From assembly GCA_964458545.1 (NCBI GenBank), contig CAYWJF010000004.1:1-47474 (forward strand): 47,474 bases of DNA, given 5' to 3'. Below, piece by piece: positions 34,085-42,117 of the stretch (positions within the stretch are counted from its first letter, which is position 1; each line of letters begins with the position of its first letter). A program made the translations under genes and the position numbers. This stretch comes from JAYFNU01 sp964458545 (GTDB taxonomy: Bacteria > Bacillota > Clostridia > Oscillospirales > Ruminococcaceae). Under the pieces are notes generated by a model. It ran no database searches. It saw only the letters and a program-made list of their open reading frames with translations, and had not been told where the DNA came from.

Positions 34085-34875
34085 CTCTTTAAGTCCTCCT
34101 TCGGAAAGTTCATTTTGAAGCCCCACTTGCCATAGTACTTGAACATACTGTCAATCAGAATTAAGAAGTATTTTAACTTGTGGTTACTTGAACGCTCCCA
34201 TGCGTGGTAAACATAGGTGTACGGATAATACACCGCACGGTCGGTTTTACGGGTGCGGCGGGTAATATCCATATCCTCAAAATACATAAAGAAGCGGGTG
34301 TCAAAGCCGCCGATACGCTTGAATATTTCGGTGCGAATTAGAATAAAGCAACCCGTAGCGAACTCAATATCTATGGGCTTTGTTAAGTCCCTGTCAAGCA
34401 TCTGGTAATGCTCCACCACGGGCTTTAGCTTCTTTTTAAACATATGCCTGCCGAAGAGCGAAAGGAAAACAGGGTTTAGCTTTGGCAGCAGCTGGTCGGT
34501 GCCGTCGGGGAAGAGTATCTGCGGCGTGGTTATGCCTACGTCCGGGTTTACCTCCATATAGCCGATAAGCTCCGAAAGCGCGTCGCGGTCGAAGACGATA
34601 TCGGGGTTAACAATAGCGTGGTAATCGCTTTTAAGGTAAGGAAGCACAGCGTTGTGCCCATAGCCGAAGCCCTTGTTCTTATCGTTTTCAATCGCGATAA
34701 TTTGAGGGAACTCGGCTTTCAGCTTTTGAAGTCCGTCGTCCTTCGAAACGTTATCCACAACGTAAACGGTAAGCTCCACACCCTTTGTAAATTCAAAAAG
34801 GGTTCTTAACGCGTCGCGGATTTTATCCTCACAGCGATAGTTCACTATGCAGACGCTCAGCTTTTTCTTCTCCAT
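34081..34875 (-). CDS. Family 2 glycosyltransferase, rhamnosyltransferase (WbbL)-like
   Basis: 264-residue GT-A glycosyltransferase. The ATG at 34875 is chosen because AAAGGTGA lies just before it; an in-frame GTG at 34884 has no site. It has VCIVNYRCEDKI, VDNVSKDDGL, HAIVNPDIVFDRDAL, FATGCFILIRTEIFKRIGGFD and FFMYFEDMDITRR, resembling WbbL-type rhamnosyltransferases. No transmembrane helix is evident. With rmlABD directly downstream, dTDP-rhamnose is the likely donor; the acceptor is unknown, perhaps a lipid-linked sugar of a wall polysaccharide. Confidence 0.88.
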   Translation of the reverse strand: MEKKKLSVCIVNYRCEDKIRDALRTLFEFTKGVELTVYVVDNVSKDDGLQKLKAEFPQIIAIENDKNKGFGYGHNAVLPYLKSDYHAIVNPDIVFDRDALSELIGYMEVNPDVGITTPQILFPDGTDQLLPKLNPVFLSLFGRHMFKKKLKPVVEHYQMLDRDLTKPIDIEFATGCFILIRTEIFKRIGGFDTRFFMYFEDMDITRRTRKTDRAVYYPYTYVYHAWERSSNHKLKYFLILIDSMFKYYGKWGFKMNFPKEDLKR

Positions 34876-34880
34876 ACCGC

Positions 34881-35603
34881 TCACCTTTTTTTCGCGGCGG
34901 CGTTAAGCGTATTAAGCACGCTTTCGTAACCCGCGCAGGCGTATTTATACCAGCTCTCTTCGCAAGGGGGAAGCTCTTCGCCCGCCGCTTTTTCGGCAAA
35001 AATGTCAAGCAGCACAGGGTTTCTCACCAAAAGCGGTCCGACAAGCTGGGTCAAAAACATATTATTCTTCTTTATGCCCTCGCTTTTTGCCTTTAAAATA
35101 TCCTTTGAAGCAAACTCAATATTAAAGAAGCTCTCCTCGTCGGTTTCTACTGTAATAGAGGTATTAATCGCGCCCACGACCTTTTTATCGGTAAGCGAGC
35201 ACGCGGCGATATATTCGGAATAGCGGCGCTTCGCGTCTATTTTCACCGACGCGCTTACAGCGGCTATACCGTTGTAGCTTTCGCCGTCCGCCGCTGTAAC
35301 AGAGTCGGCAAAAAGGCAGACTGAATTGCCCGTAGCGAGCACAAGCCCGCCGCGCTCAATATACTCGTCGATATATTCCTTCTTTTCGGAAAAATCGTTT
35401 AACGCCGCGAGCATACGCCCCTCGGTTCCCGCGCCGACGTACAGGAGGTCAGCTTTTTTTAGGCTTGGCGTTTCGCCGTAGCCTACAGTTTCAACGTCAA
35501 CCTTCAGTTTTGCGCCCTCAAGCCGCTTTACAAGCGCTTCGATATTCGCGTACTCGCCGTAAAGTCCCATTAAATCCTTATAAAGATAAACTATTCTGAC
35601 CAT
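34881..35603 (-). CDS. gatD: GatD-like class I amidotransferase-fold protein, catalytic residues apparently lost
   Basis: 240 residues paired with MurT. In Staphylococcus and Streptococcus, GatD supplies ammonia from glutamine so MurT can amidate D-Glu of lipid II. The overall family shape is present: VRIVYLYKDLMGLYGEYANIEAL, LLYVGAGTEGRM, and EGIKKNNMFLTQLVGPLLVRNP matching the GatD segment usually ending TYLHGPLLPKNP. But the nucleophile elbow (normally C-G-G-Y-Q) reads A90-T-G-N-S, the usual FENHGGRT segment reads INTSITVE, and TYLHGP is TQLVGP. Cys96 is several residues off the expected place. It is probably a non-hydrolysing partner. It is 5 bp from murT. Confidence 0.8.
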   Translation of the reverse strand: MVRIVYLYKDLMGLYGEYANIEALVKRLEGAKLKVDVETVGYGETPSLKKADLLYVGAGTEGRMLAALNDFSEKKEYIDEYIERGGLVLATGNSVCLFADSVTAADGESYNGIAAVSASVKIDAKRRYSEYIAACSLTDKKVVGAINTSITVETDEESFFNIEFASKDILKAKSEGIKKNNMFLTQLVGPLLVRNPVLLDIFAEKAAGEELPPCEESWYKYACAGYESVLNTLNAAAKKR

Positions 35604-35608
35604 ACGCT

Positions 35609-36925
35609 CTACCCCCGAAGCCTTCCTGTGAATTTGTTTACGTCGGTAAAGCAGGTCATTACGAAAACGTCGCCCGCCGCTGTCTTGTAAAGCAGCTCCA
35701 TCATTCTGTCGAGGTCGGGCTCCACAGAGATTACCTCCTCGTCCACGCCGCTGAAAAGCAGACGCGCCGCGAGGTCGTTTGCAAAGCCGCCGCTCAGAAT
35801 AATGTTCTTTATGCGCTTATCGCAAAGCAGGTTAAAATCAATATCCCACAGCCAAGACATATCGTTCGCGATATATTTGCGTGAAAGCAGGTCGACTATC
35901 AGTACAACGGTTATCTCGTCGCTGTCGGAGTTAATGACGGTGGAAAGCGAGCTGTCGTAGGAGATGGAATTCTCGTGCTTGCTTAAAAGGAAAAGCCCCT
36001 TATGCCCGTTTACGGTAAACTCGCGCACACGCTCATTTGTAAGCTTGTAGCCCGAAAGCGCGGCTGCCGCGTCCTCGGCGGAAAGTGAGAAAACCTCGGT
36101 CGCGACGGAGAATGCCGCGGCTATATTGTAAGCAAAAACATTATTCAAAATCTGCGGTCTTATGGCATACTTTTTGTCAAGGATAAATTCGCCGTTCTTC
36201 ACGCCTGTTACGGAATGTAAGGATTTTTCCCGCTTAAAGCCGCACTTTTTACAGCGGTAGGAGCCTAAATGGCTAAAAATACGCCACGAGTAACTCATCT
36301 CGCCGTTGCAGACGGGGCAAAACGCGCCGTCGTCATAGGCGTGCTTTCTTACGGTGTTTTCCTTTATCGCGTCGGGCTCTACGCTGTAGTAGGTAACGCC
36401 GTCTCGTTTAAAGCCAAGCGAGGCGGAAACGGGGTCGTCGGCGTTCAAAAACAGCTTTGAGGAAGCGGGTATACCCTTTTTCACTTCCCCCAAAACGAAC
36501 TCGCTGTTGCCGTTGCGTGTCAGCTGGTCGCGGAAAAGATTGGTCACGACGATATAGTCGGGCGCAAAATGCTTAAAGGTGTACTGACAGAAGCGCTCGT
36601 CGCTTTCGAGTATAGCCACGTCCGCTTGCACCTCGCCCTTTAGGTTGCAGCTGCGAAGCAGAGCCGTGGTTACGCCCTCTATCTGGTTGCTGCCCTCGCT
36701 GTTGCAAACCATGCGAAGGTTAGCCTTCTTCGCCTCGGCGCGCAGCATTTCGGTAAGCGAGGTTTTGCCGTTCGAGCCTGTTACGGCTATAACGGTTTTG
36801 GGCAGCTTTATTTTTGAAAGGATATTGGGGCTTAGCTTTAGCGTGATTGCGCCCGGCAGACTGCTTCCGCGTCCGAGCTTTTCACCTATAAAGCAAAGCA
36901 CCTTGCAAATAAGAATACTTAGCAT
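35609..36925 (-). CDS. murT: MurT-like lipid II isoglutaminyl synthase subunit (Mur ligase family)
   Basis: 438-residue Mur-ligase-fold protein. It has the ATP loop VTGSNGKTSLTEML (about 47-60), the MurT-specific CNSEGSNQIEGVTTALL, a Cys4 zinc ribbon (CPVC ... CKKC, about residues 206-232) and a C-terminal domain with NDMSWLWDIDF, where the family keeps a catalytic Asp. The Mur-ligase elements look intact. It heads an operon with the GatD-like gene, a rhamnosyltransferase-like gene and rmlADB. The pair would amidate the lipid II glutamate in known systems; with this GatD, the ammonia source or even the reaction is uncertain. Confidence 0.9.
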   Translation of the reverse strand: MLSILICKVLCFIGEKLGRGSSLPGAITLKLSPNILSKIKLPKTVIAVTGSNGKTSLTEMLRAEAKKANLRMVCNSEGSNQIEGVTTALLRSCNLKGEVQADVAILESDERFCQYTFKHFAPDYIVVTNLFRDQLTRNGNSEFVLGEVKKGIPASSKLFLNADDPVSASLGFKRDGVTYYSVEPDAIKENTVRKHAYDDGAFCPVCNGEMSYSWRIFSHLGSYRCKKCGFKREKSLHSVTGVKNGEFILDKKYAIRPQILNNVFAYNIAAAFSVATEVFSLSAEDAAAALSGYKLTNERVREFTVNGHKGLFLLSKHENSISYDSSLSTVINSDSDEITVVLIVDLLSRKYIANDMSWLWDIDFNLLCDKRIKNIILSGGFANDLAARLLFSGVDEEVISVEPDLDRMMELLYKTAAGDVFVMTCFTDVNKFTGRLRG

Positions 36926-36974
36926 ATTTATCCTGCCGTTACTGTTTCGTTTGTAGTTAGCTTTCCTCGCGCGT

Positions 36975-36988
36975 GCGTTTATAAACGC
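36975..36988. promoter_or_regulatory. 14-bp perfect palindrome in the murT leader
   Basis: GCGTTTATAAACGC, a perfect palindrome, falls about 16-30 nt downstream of the predicted murT transcription start. A repressor site is possible. Confidence 0.35.
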
Positions 36989-37010
36989 GCAAGTATCAAG
37001 CGTAACTTAT

Positions 37011-37039
37011 ATTTTAACAGATTTATATACTCATTACAA
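37011..37039 (-). promoter_or_regulatory. Probable promoter of the murT-rml operon
   Basis: On the minus strand TTGTAA (37034-37039) and TAAAAT (37011-37016) with a 17-nt spacer, about 86 bp before the murT start. Confidence 0.55.
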
Positions 37040-37053
37040 TTGCATTTTTTCTG

Positions 37054-37083
37054 TTGTCATTAGCGCGCTCGTCATAGTATAAT
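37054..37083 (+). promoter_or_regulatory. Promoter of cca
   Basis: TTGTCA (37054-37059) and TATAAT (37078-37083) with an 18-nt spacer, about 40 bp before the cca start and divergent from the murT promoter. Confidence 0.7.
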
Positions 37084-37123
37084 ATTTGCATATGTTTTAT
37101 ATTTCCAGAAAGGAGGGGCGTAA

Positions 37124-38473
37124 GTGAACCTGCCTAAAAGTATAAAAACCGTTTTAAGAATGCTAACGGACGCGGGCTTTAAGGCTTATGTTGTCGGCGG
37201 CGCGGTGCGCGACGAGCTAATGAAGCAAAGACCGAAGGATTACGACGTATGTACAAACGCCCGTCCAGAGGAAACAAAAGGTGTTTTTTTAAGGTACAAG
37301 CTTATCCCAAAGGGCGAGAAGTTCGGCACGGTTTGTCCTGTAGTTGGAAGAACCCCCGTAGAGATAACTACCTTTCGGCGCGACGGCAGGTACAGCGATA
37401 GTCGCCATCCGCTGGGCGTGGAGTTTTCAAACGAGCTTGATACCGACCTTTCGAGGCGAGATTTCACCGTAAACGCGCTCGCGTATAACGAAAAAGAGGG
37501 TATAGTTGACTGCTTTTCGGGAAAAAGCGATATAGAAAATGGCATAATTCGCGCCGTGGGCGACCCGCGCGAGCGGTTTTCTGAGGACGCGCTTAGAATA
37601 ATGCGGGCGCTCAGATTTTCAGCAACGCTCGGCTTTGAAATGGAGGAAGAAACAGCGCGCGCGGCAACCGAGCTTGCGCCGACCCTCAAAAGTATCTCCG
37701 CTGAGCGGGTACGGGATGAATTAATGAAGTTTGTCCTCGCAGACCGCGCTGGCGACTATCTTTTAAAGTACAAGGAGATAGTTTTTGCAGTTATTCCCGA
37801 GCTTAAGGAATGCGACGGCTTCGACCAACACAACCCCTTTCATTGTCACGACGTTTTGGGGCATATAGCCGCAACTGTTAACTTTATAGACAAGAAGCCT
37901 ATTCTTCGTATGACGGCGCTTTTACACGACGTAGCGAAGCCCGCGTGCTTCACTATGGACGGTGAACGCGGGCGGTTTTTCGGGCATATGCAGGCAAGCG
38001 CAAAGGTGGCGCGGGTGATACTTGAAAGGCTAAAGTTTCCCTCGAAATTTACCGATACAGTCTGTCTTCTTATCGAGTACCACGACAAGCCATATTCGCC
38101 CACGCCTGAGGACGCGCGTCGCTGGCTTAACCGTTTGGGCGCGGAGAACACCTATTTAGTCATACGCCATAAAACGGCGGACTGCCTCGCCCACGACAGT
38201 TCATATAGGCGGCACCTAATAAAGATACGTGATTTCAAGCGGGAGGTTGACCTCGCCTTAAAGCGGGGCGACTGCTACTGTCTCTCCCGCCTTGCCGTTA
38301 ACGGGCGGGATATCAACCGCGCACTCGGCATTCAAAGCGGCGAGGAAACGGGCGCGACGCTTGAATATCTCCTACAAGAGGTAATTGAGGGGCGCGCGGA
38401 AAACGAGAGTGATAAACTTATTTTACTCGCGAAACAGCGAGCCGAAAAACAAAAAAACGAAAAGCGGGTTTAG
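37124..38473 (+). CDS. cca: CCA tRNA nucleotidyltransferase with HD domain
   Basis: Adds or repairs the 3' CCA of tRNAs. It starts with GTG behind AGGAGGGG. The 449 residues open with the class II nucleotidyltransferase head: YVVGGAVRDELM, RPKDYDVCTNA with the DxD metal site, FRRDGRYSD, and DLSRRDFTVNALAYN. GDPRERFSEDALRIMRALRF follows, then a C-terminal HD domain (about 240-340) with LLHDVAKP and EYHDKPY. Some clostridial relatives are poly(A) polymerase-like, but CCA addition is the best reading. Confidence 0.94.
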   Translation: MNLPKSIKTVLRMLTDAGFKAYVVGGAVRDELMKQRPKDYDVCTNARPEETKGVFLRYKLIPKGEKFGTVCPVVGRTPVEITTFRRDGRYSDSRHPLGVEFSNELDTDLSRRDFTVNALAYNEKEGIVDCFSGKSDIENGIIRAVGDPRERFSEDALRIMRALRFSATLGFEMEEETARAATELAPTLKSISAERVRDELMKFVLADRAGDYLLKYKEIVFAVIPELKECDGFDQHNPFHCHDVLGHIAATVNFIDKKPILRMTALLHDVAKPACFTMDGERGRFFGHMQASAKVARVILERLKFPSKFTDTVCLLIEYHDKPYSPTPEDARRWLNRLGAENTYLVIRHKTADCLAHDSSYRRHLIKIRDFKREVDLALKRGDCYCLSRLAVNGRDINRALGIQSGEETGATLEYLLQEVIEGRAENESDKLILLAKQRAEKQKNEKRV

Positions 38474-38500
38474 CTAAATGCTTGCCGCTTTTCTTTATTT
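38460..38500 (+). terminator. Intrinsic terminator after cca
   Basis: An 8-bp stem AAAAGCGG / CCGCTTTT with a 17-nt loop followed by CTTTATTT. It overlaps the cca stop codon. The long loop makes it moderate in strength. Confidence 0.6.
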
Positions 38501-38547
38501 GATAGAAAAGCTTGCTATATAAAAGAAAAATACGCGCGTTTATTTTA

Positions 38548-38576
38548 TTTACATAGAAAGCGCTTCGTGATATTAT
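38548..38576 (+). promoter_or_regulatory. Promoter of the SRPBCC/BamE-like cassette
   Basis: TTTACA (38548-38553) and TATTAT (38571-38576) with a 17-nt spacer, 40 bp before the first cassette gene. Confidence 0.7.
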
Positions 38577-38615
38577 TAAACAATATGGAAGACTATGCGC
38601 AAAGGAGGGAAAGCC

Positions 38616-40349
38616 ATGGCGAAAAGCTGTAAAACACAAACGGCGGAGTTCTACTGCCCGAAAAATGTCGTATGGCATATCCTTACCTCCTGCGACAGCT
38701 ATAGAGAATGGTACGGCTATCCCGAGCCGCTCGACCTTATTGAAACGGTGCCTGAGTTTTCACTTGGCGCGCGGCTTATCTTTAAGGACGACGCGCGTAC
38801 CCACGTAGTTACCGAGTTTGACCTCAACAGCCGCCTTGCCATTAGCACCGCGAACGAGACGAACGAGTTTACAATAACCGAAACGAGCTACGGGTGTAAG
38901 GTAATGCTTGTGTCCACACTTACCGTGTCGGGCGCGGGCTTTAACGGCACCGAAGCGGCGCACGAGAGTGCTAACCGCGAGGTGCTTTCTAAGCTGAAAT
39001 CCGTTGCCTACCGCTACGAGGAAACACTTCCCGGCGCACCTACGGCGAGCGGGGAGAGCAAGAAAAACAGCGCCGTAAAAAGTGCGCTTTCTTCAATTCT
39101 TCAAGGCTACAAATCGCCTGTTAAAAGCATAGAAGCCGACCGTGAGGCGGCGGAGCTTGCGGTAAGCTATGGCAGTACCGAGCAGGAGGCTCGCTTTTCC
39201 GCGCGCTCCTGCGTCATAGCAATACTGCTCTTTGCGGTTATGATTGCGGCGCTGTCCGTATCCTTCAGCTTTGAAAGAAGCGATATTGTTCCCTCCTCGG
39301 GGCTTTCGGTTATGGAGAGCGTGTTTGTGAACGAGGAGAACGCCGCGAATATATATATTGGGCAGAAGAAGAGCGAGCTTGAGCTTATGATAAGCTGTAC
39401 GGGGCTTCGCCTTTCGTCCGACGAATACTGCTACGAGTCGCTTGAAAAGGACGAGAACGGTGAGCCCGTCTCTCGCATTTACGTTATTTACGACGCATAC
39501 GCAAAGGTGCGCCGCTTTGGCTATGTAAACTACGTTAACAGCAGAAGTAACGTAGATTGCCCGATATCGAGGTACAACCGCTTGCTGTATCCGGGTATGA
39601 ACGCGCTTGAGGTCAGCGAAACCATAGGCACGCCTTGCTCCGCCTTCTTTGTTGATAAAAGCGGTCTTACCACCGTCTATTTCGGGACGTTTAATACCGA
39701 AAAAAGCGTATTCTCCACCGAGCAGAAGAGTGAGCTTGTTATTAAGCTTAACACGAGCTCTAAGCAGGTGGACGCGCAGTTCTACTACCCCTACGACAGC
39801 CAAAACCCGCTTGCCGTGCCAGAGCTTACTAAGCGCCTTCGTCGCCAATACAGCAACTATTCTTTGTTCCTTGCGGACAAGCTCTCCTTTGAACGCGCCT
39901 TCTTAATCTTCGACAAGCCCTACGAAGAGGTTGGTATTGTTCTCGATACCGCAGACGAAAAGGTTGGCGACATCGAAGGCGGCGAGATGCGTGAATATAA
40001 TAAATATGTGCTTATTGACGGGGTTCAAAACGACAGATACAGATATACGGTAAACTATTATTACGATAACGTAGCCGAGGAGGTTTCCTTTGAAAACCTC
40101 ATTTTACAGCAAAAGGACGATATGCTCGCCGAGTTTACAAGCTACGGTCTGCGTGTCGGAATGACCCAAAAGGAGGTCTTGGCTGCTATAGGCGAGCTTC
40201 CGAGCGCCGTGGCTATTAACTACGATAACATTACCCTTTGCTACGGAAAAAAGATAGCCGCGACTGCGCGTCTTTCGGCGAACTACGAGCTTGTGCTTGT
40301 CTTTGACGCTAAAACCGATTCTCTCGATAACATAAAGGTTAATTACTAA
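38616..40349 (+). CDS. SRPBCC-like/transmembrane/BamE-like-repeat protein (first paralogue)
   Basis: 577 residues, no named family. The ATG at 38616 is chosen for the AGGAGGG just before it. Residues about 10-137 look like an SRPBCC (START-like) domain (FYCPKNVVWHILTSCDSYREWYG, then alternating strands and a long C-terminal helix). A linker leads to one transmembrane helix (about 198-217). The outer part (about 220-577) holds repeats resembling SmpA/BamE: GMNALEVSETIGTPCSAFFV, and GMTQKEVLAAIGELPSAVAI, each followed by a segment ending in Y-F-G or Y-G. The predicted topology is SRPBCC inside, repeats outside. The next gene is a paralogue. Confidence 0.78.
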   Translation: MAKSCKTQTAEFYCPKNVVWHILTSCDSYREWYGYPEPLDLIETVPEFSLGARLIFKDDARTHVVTEFDLNSRLAISTANETNEFTITETSYGCKVMLVSTLTVSGAGFNGTEAAHESANREVLSKLKSVAYRYEETLPGAPTASGESKKNSAVKSALSSILQGYKSPVKSIEADREAAELAVSYGSTEQEARFSARSCVIAILLFAVMIAALSVSFSFERSDIVPSSGLSVMESVFVNEENAANIYIGQKKSELELMISCTGLRLSSDEYCYESLEKDENGEPVSRIYVIYDAYAKVRRFGYVNYVNSRSNVDCPISRYNRLLYPGMNALEVSETIGTPCSAFFVDKSGLTTVYFGTFNTEKSVFSTEQKSELVIKLNTSSKQVDAQFYYPYDSQNPLAVPELTKRLRRQYSNYSLFLADKLSFERAFLIFDKPYEEVGIVLDTADEKVGDIEGGEMREYNKYVLIDGVQNDRYRYTVNYYYDNVAEEVSFENLILQQKDDMLAEFTSYGLRVGMTQKEVLAAIGELPSAVAINYDNITLCYGKKIAATARLSANYELVLVFDAKTDSLDNIKVNY

Positions 40350-40364
40350 ATAAAAGGAAAAGAA

Positions 40365-42110
40365 ATGTCTGACGGAAGAGTTTTTACAAAATCGAACGTA
40401 ACTATTAACGCGCCGCGAAAAACCGTTTGGCGCTATCTGCTTAACGACCTTACGCTTGAAAGGGCGTTAGGCTTTCCTGCCGAAATTATCCGCGACACCG
40501 AGGACAGCCGCTTTATAAGGCGACTTGTACTAAAGGATGTCAGCTTCTATGTCCGCTACGAAGAGAACGCCGCGCATCTTTCGGGTGAGGGTTGTTACAT
40601 TGACCTTACGCTTAACGACGCGGGTGAGGCAACAGGCGTAGAGCTTTCGATAATTGGAGGAAGCGACGGCGGGTTTACGGCAAACCACGAGTCGGTGGAC
40701 GAGTTTTTATATAGGCTTAAGGCGCAGATAGACAGCGCAAAACCAGCATCTGCCGTCGTTAACGAAACGCCGCAAGAAGAAAAAGAGGAAAAAGAAACCG
40801 CCGAGAAGGACTCGCGGAAGAGCGTTTTTCGGGGTATGGATAAAGAGAAGAAGGAAAACAGCAACTCGCAAAAAGAAACGAACAAAAAGAGTTCAAGCTT
40901 TTTAACCAACCTTCTTTGTGTTGTAGTCGTGCTTTTACTAATCGCCACAGCGGGGTATGTCGGCTGGAGATATCTGTTACCAAAGCTTTACGACGGAAAA
41001 AAGGCGGACGTTTCGGCATATTCCGAAAGCGTAACCTACGAGAACGCCTCCCAGCTGGAGCTCGGCTTTAGCCAAAGTGAGGTGGAAAACATCTTCGGCA
41101 TAACGGGAACCGAGATGGACGGAAAGACGCTTTACTGCTCGGCGGAGCTTTGCGACGGAATTCCTGCAAGACAGGTTTTAATCGGTTACGAAAAGCATAT
41201 AATAAGCTCGGTGACCTATCTTGATACCGCCAACGCGCGCACGCTGCTGGACGGCGACTTTACCCTTAAGGGTGTGTATCCTACCGAGATGACAATAAAG
41301 GGAATAGCCGACGCGGCGGCAAAGCCTATATCAATGTACAGAATGTACCGCGACGGAAACGGCGAGCGGATAACCGAGGTGCATTTCGGCTACTGCGACC
41401 CCTACGCGAACTTTAACGAGGCGTGGCGAGGTCAGCTCGTGGTGAGCGCTAACATTGACACAGCCAAGGTTTCTTCAAAGGGCTGGGTTGTGTACGGAGC
41501 GGGCGACGGGCTTACTGTGCCGTCGCTTGAGGGAAGCGTGCTTGCAAGGCAGTATGACGACTACACAAAGTACCTTAACGACAAATTCGCCTTCGACGAG
41601 ATGATGATTATGAAGTCAAAGTTCACGAAGGGCGACGTTAAAAACCTGTTCGGCGCTGAGCCTGTTCTCTATTATGACGGAAGCGAAATCAACGGCACAA
41701 AGCTGTTCGGTATTGACTCAAGCGAGCTTATAGAGGGTACACAGACCCCCGCGCTGAGGATGTCCTTCGGTTACGACACGCTCGGGCATTTCAGAATGTG
41801 CTCCTTTACAAATATGCGGTTTATAAACGAGCGCGGGCTTCTTACGGGCACCGCGTACGAATCGGTTTCAAAGGGAATGTCCTATTTAGAGGTTAGGAAG
41901 CTTGTAGGGCTTATGCCCACGGCGATATACTTTGACGAAAGCTGTTACACCGTCTGCTATGGGCGGCTTATTGACGAAAGCGGCGCCGACGACCAGTTTG
42001 AGCTGGTTGTAAGAATGAGCGTCTCGGACGACACGGTGCAAGCGGTATTCAACAACGTCGCGCGAGGCGAGGCAATAGACGCGAAGAGTGAAAAGTCCGA
42101 GGAGGCATAG
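40365..42110 (+). CDS. SRPBCC-like/transmembrane/BamE-like-repeat protein (second paralogue)
   Basis: 581 residues with the same architecture as the preceding gene. An N-terminal SRPBCC-like domain (about 8-122, with VTINAPRKTVWRYLLND) is followed by a Glu/Lys-rich linker (about 130-178), one transmembrane helix (about 180-203) and an outer region with several BamE-like units: GFSQSEVENIFGITG, KFTKGDVKNLFGAEP and GMSYLEVRKLVGLMPTAIYF, the last followed by YTVCYG. An AAGGAAAAG site lies before the ATG, 15 bp after the previous stop. Sequence identity with its neighbour is low but the motif order is shared, suggesting an old duplication. Function unknown. Confidence 0.78.
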   Translation: MSDGRVFTKSNVTINAPRKTVWRYLLNDLTLERALGFPAEIIRDTEDSRFIRRLVLKDVSFYVRYEENAAHLSGEGCYIDLTLNDAGEATGVELSIIGGSDGGFTANHESVDEFLYRLKAQIDSAKPASAVVNETPQEEKEEKETAEKDSRKSVFRGMDKEKKENSNSQKETNKKSSSFLTNLLCVVVVLLLIATAGYVGWRYLLPKLYDGKKADVSAYSESVTYENASQLELGFSQSEVENIFGITGTEMDGKTLYCSAELCDGIPARQVLIGYEKHIISSVTYLDTANARTLLDGDFTLKGVYPTEMTIKGIADAAAKPISMYRMYRDGNGERITEVHFGYCDPYANFNEAWRGQLVVSANIDTAKVSSKGWVVYGAGDGLTVPSLEGSVLARQYDDYTKYLNDKFAFDEMMIMKSKFTKGDVKNLFGAEPVLYYDGSEINGTKLFGIDSSELIEGTQTPALRMSFGYDTLGHFRMCSFTNMRFINERGLLTGTAYESVSKGMSYLEVRKLVGLMPTAIYFDESCYTVCYGRLIDESGADDQFELVVRMSVSDDTVQAVFNNVARGEAIDAKSEKSEEA

Positions 42111-42117
42111 CGAATAG

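Noticed and set aside
39093..39848. A 251-codon minus-strand open frame inside the first SRPBCC-like gene
   Set aside because: Shadow of a well-supported plus-strand gene; basic, motif-free translation.
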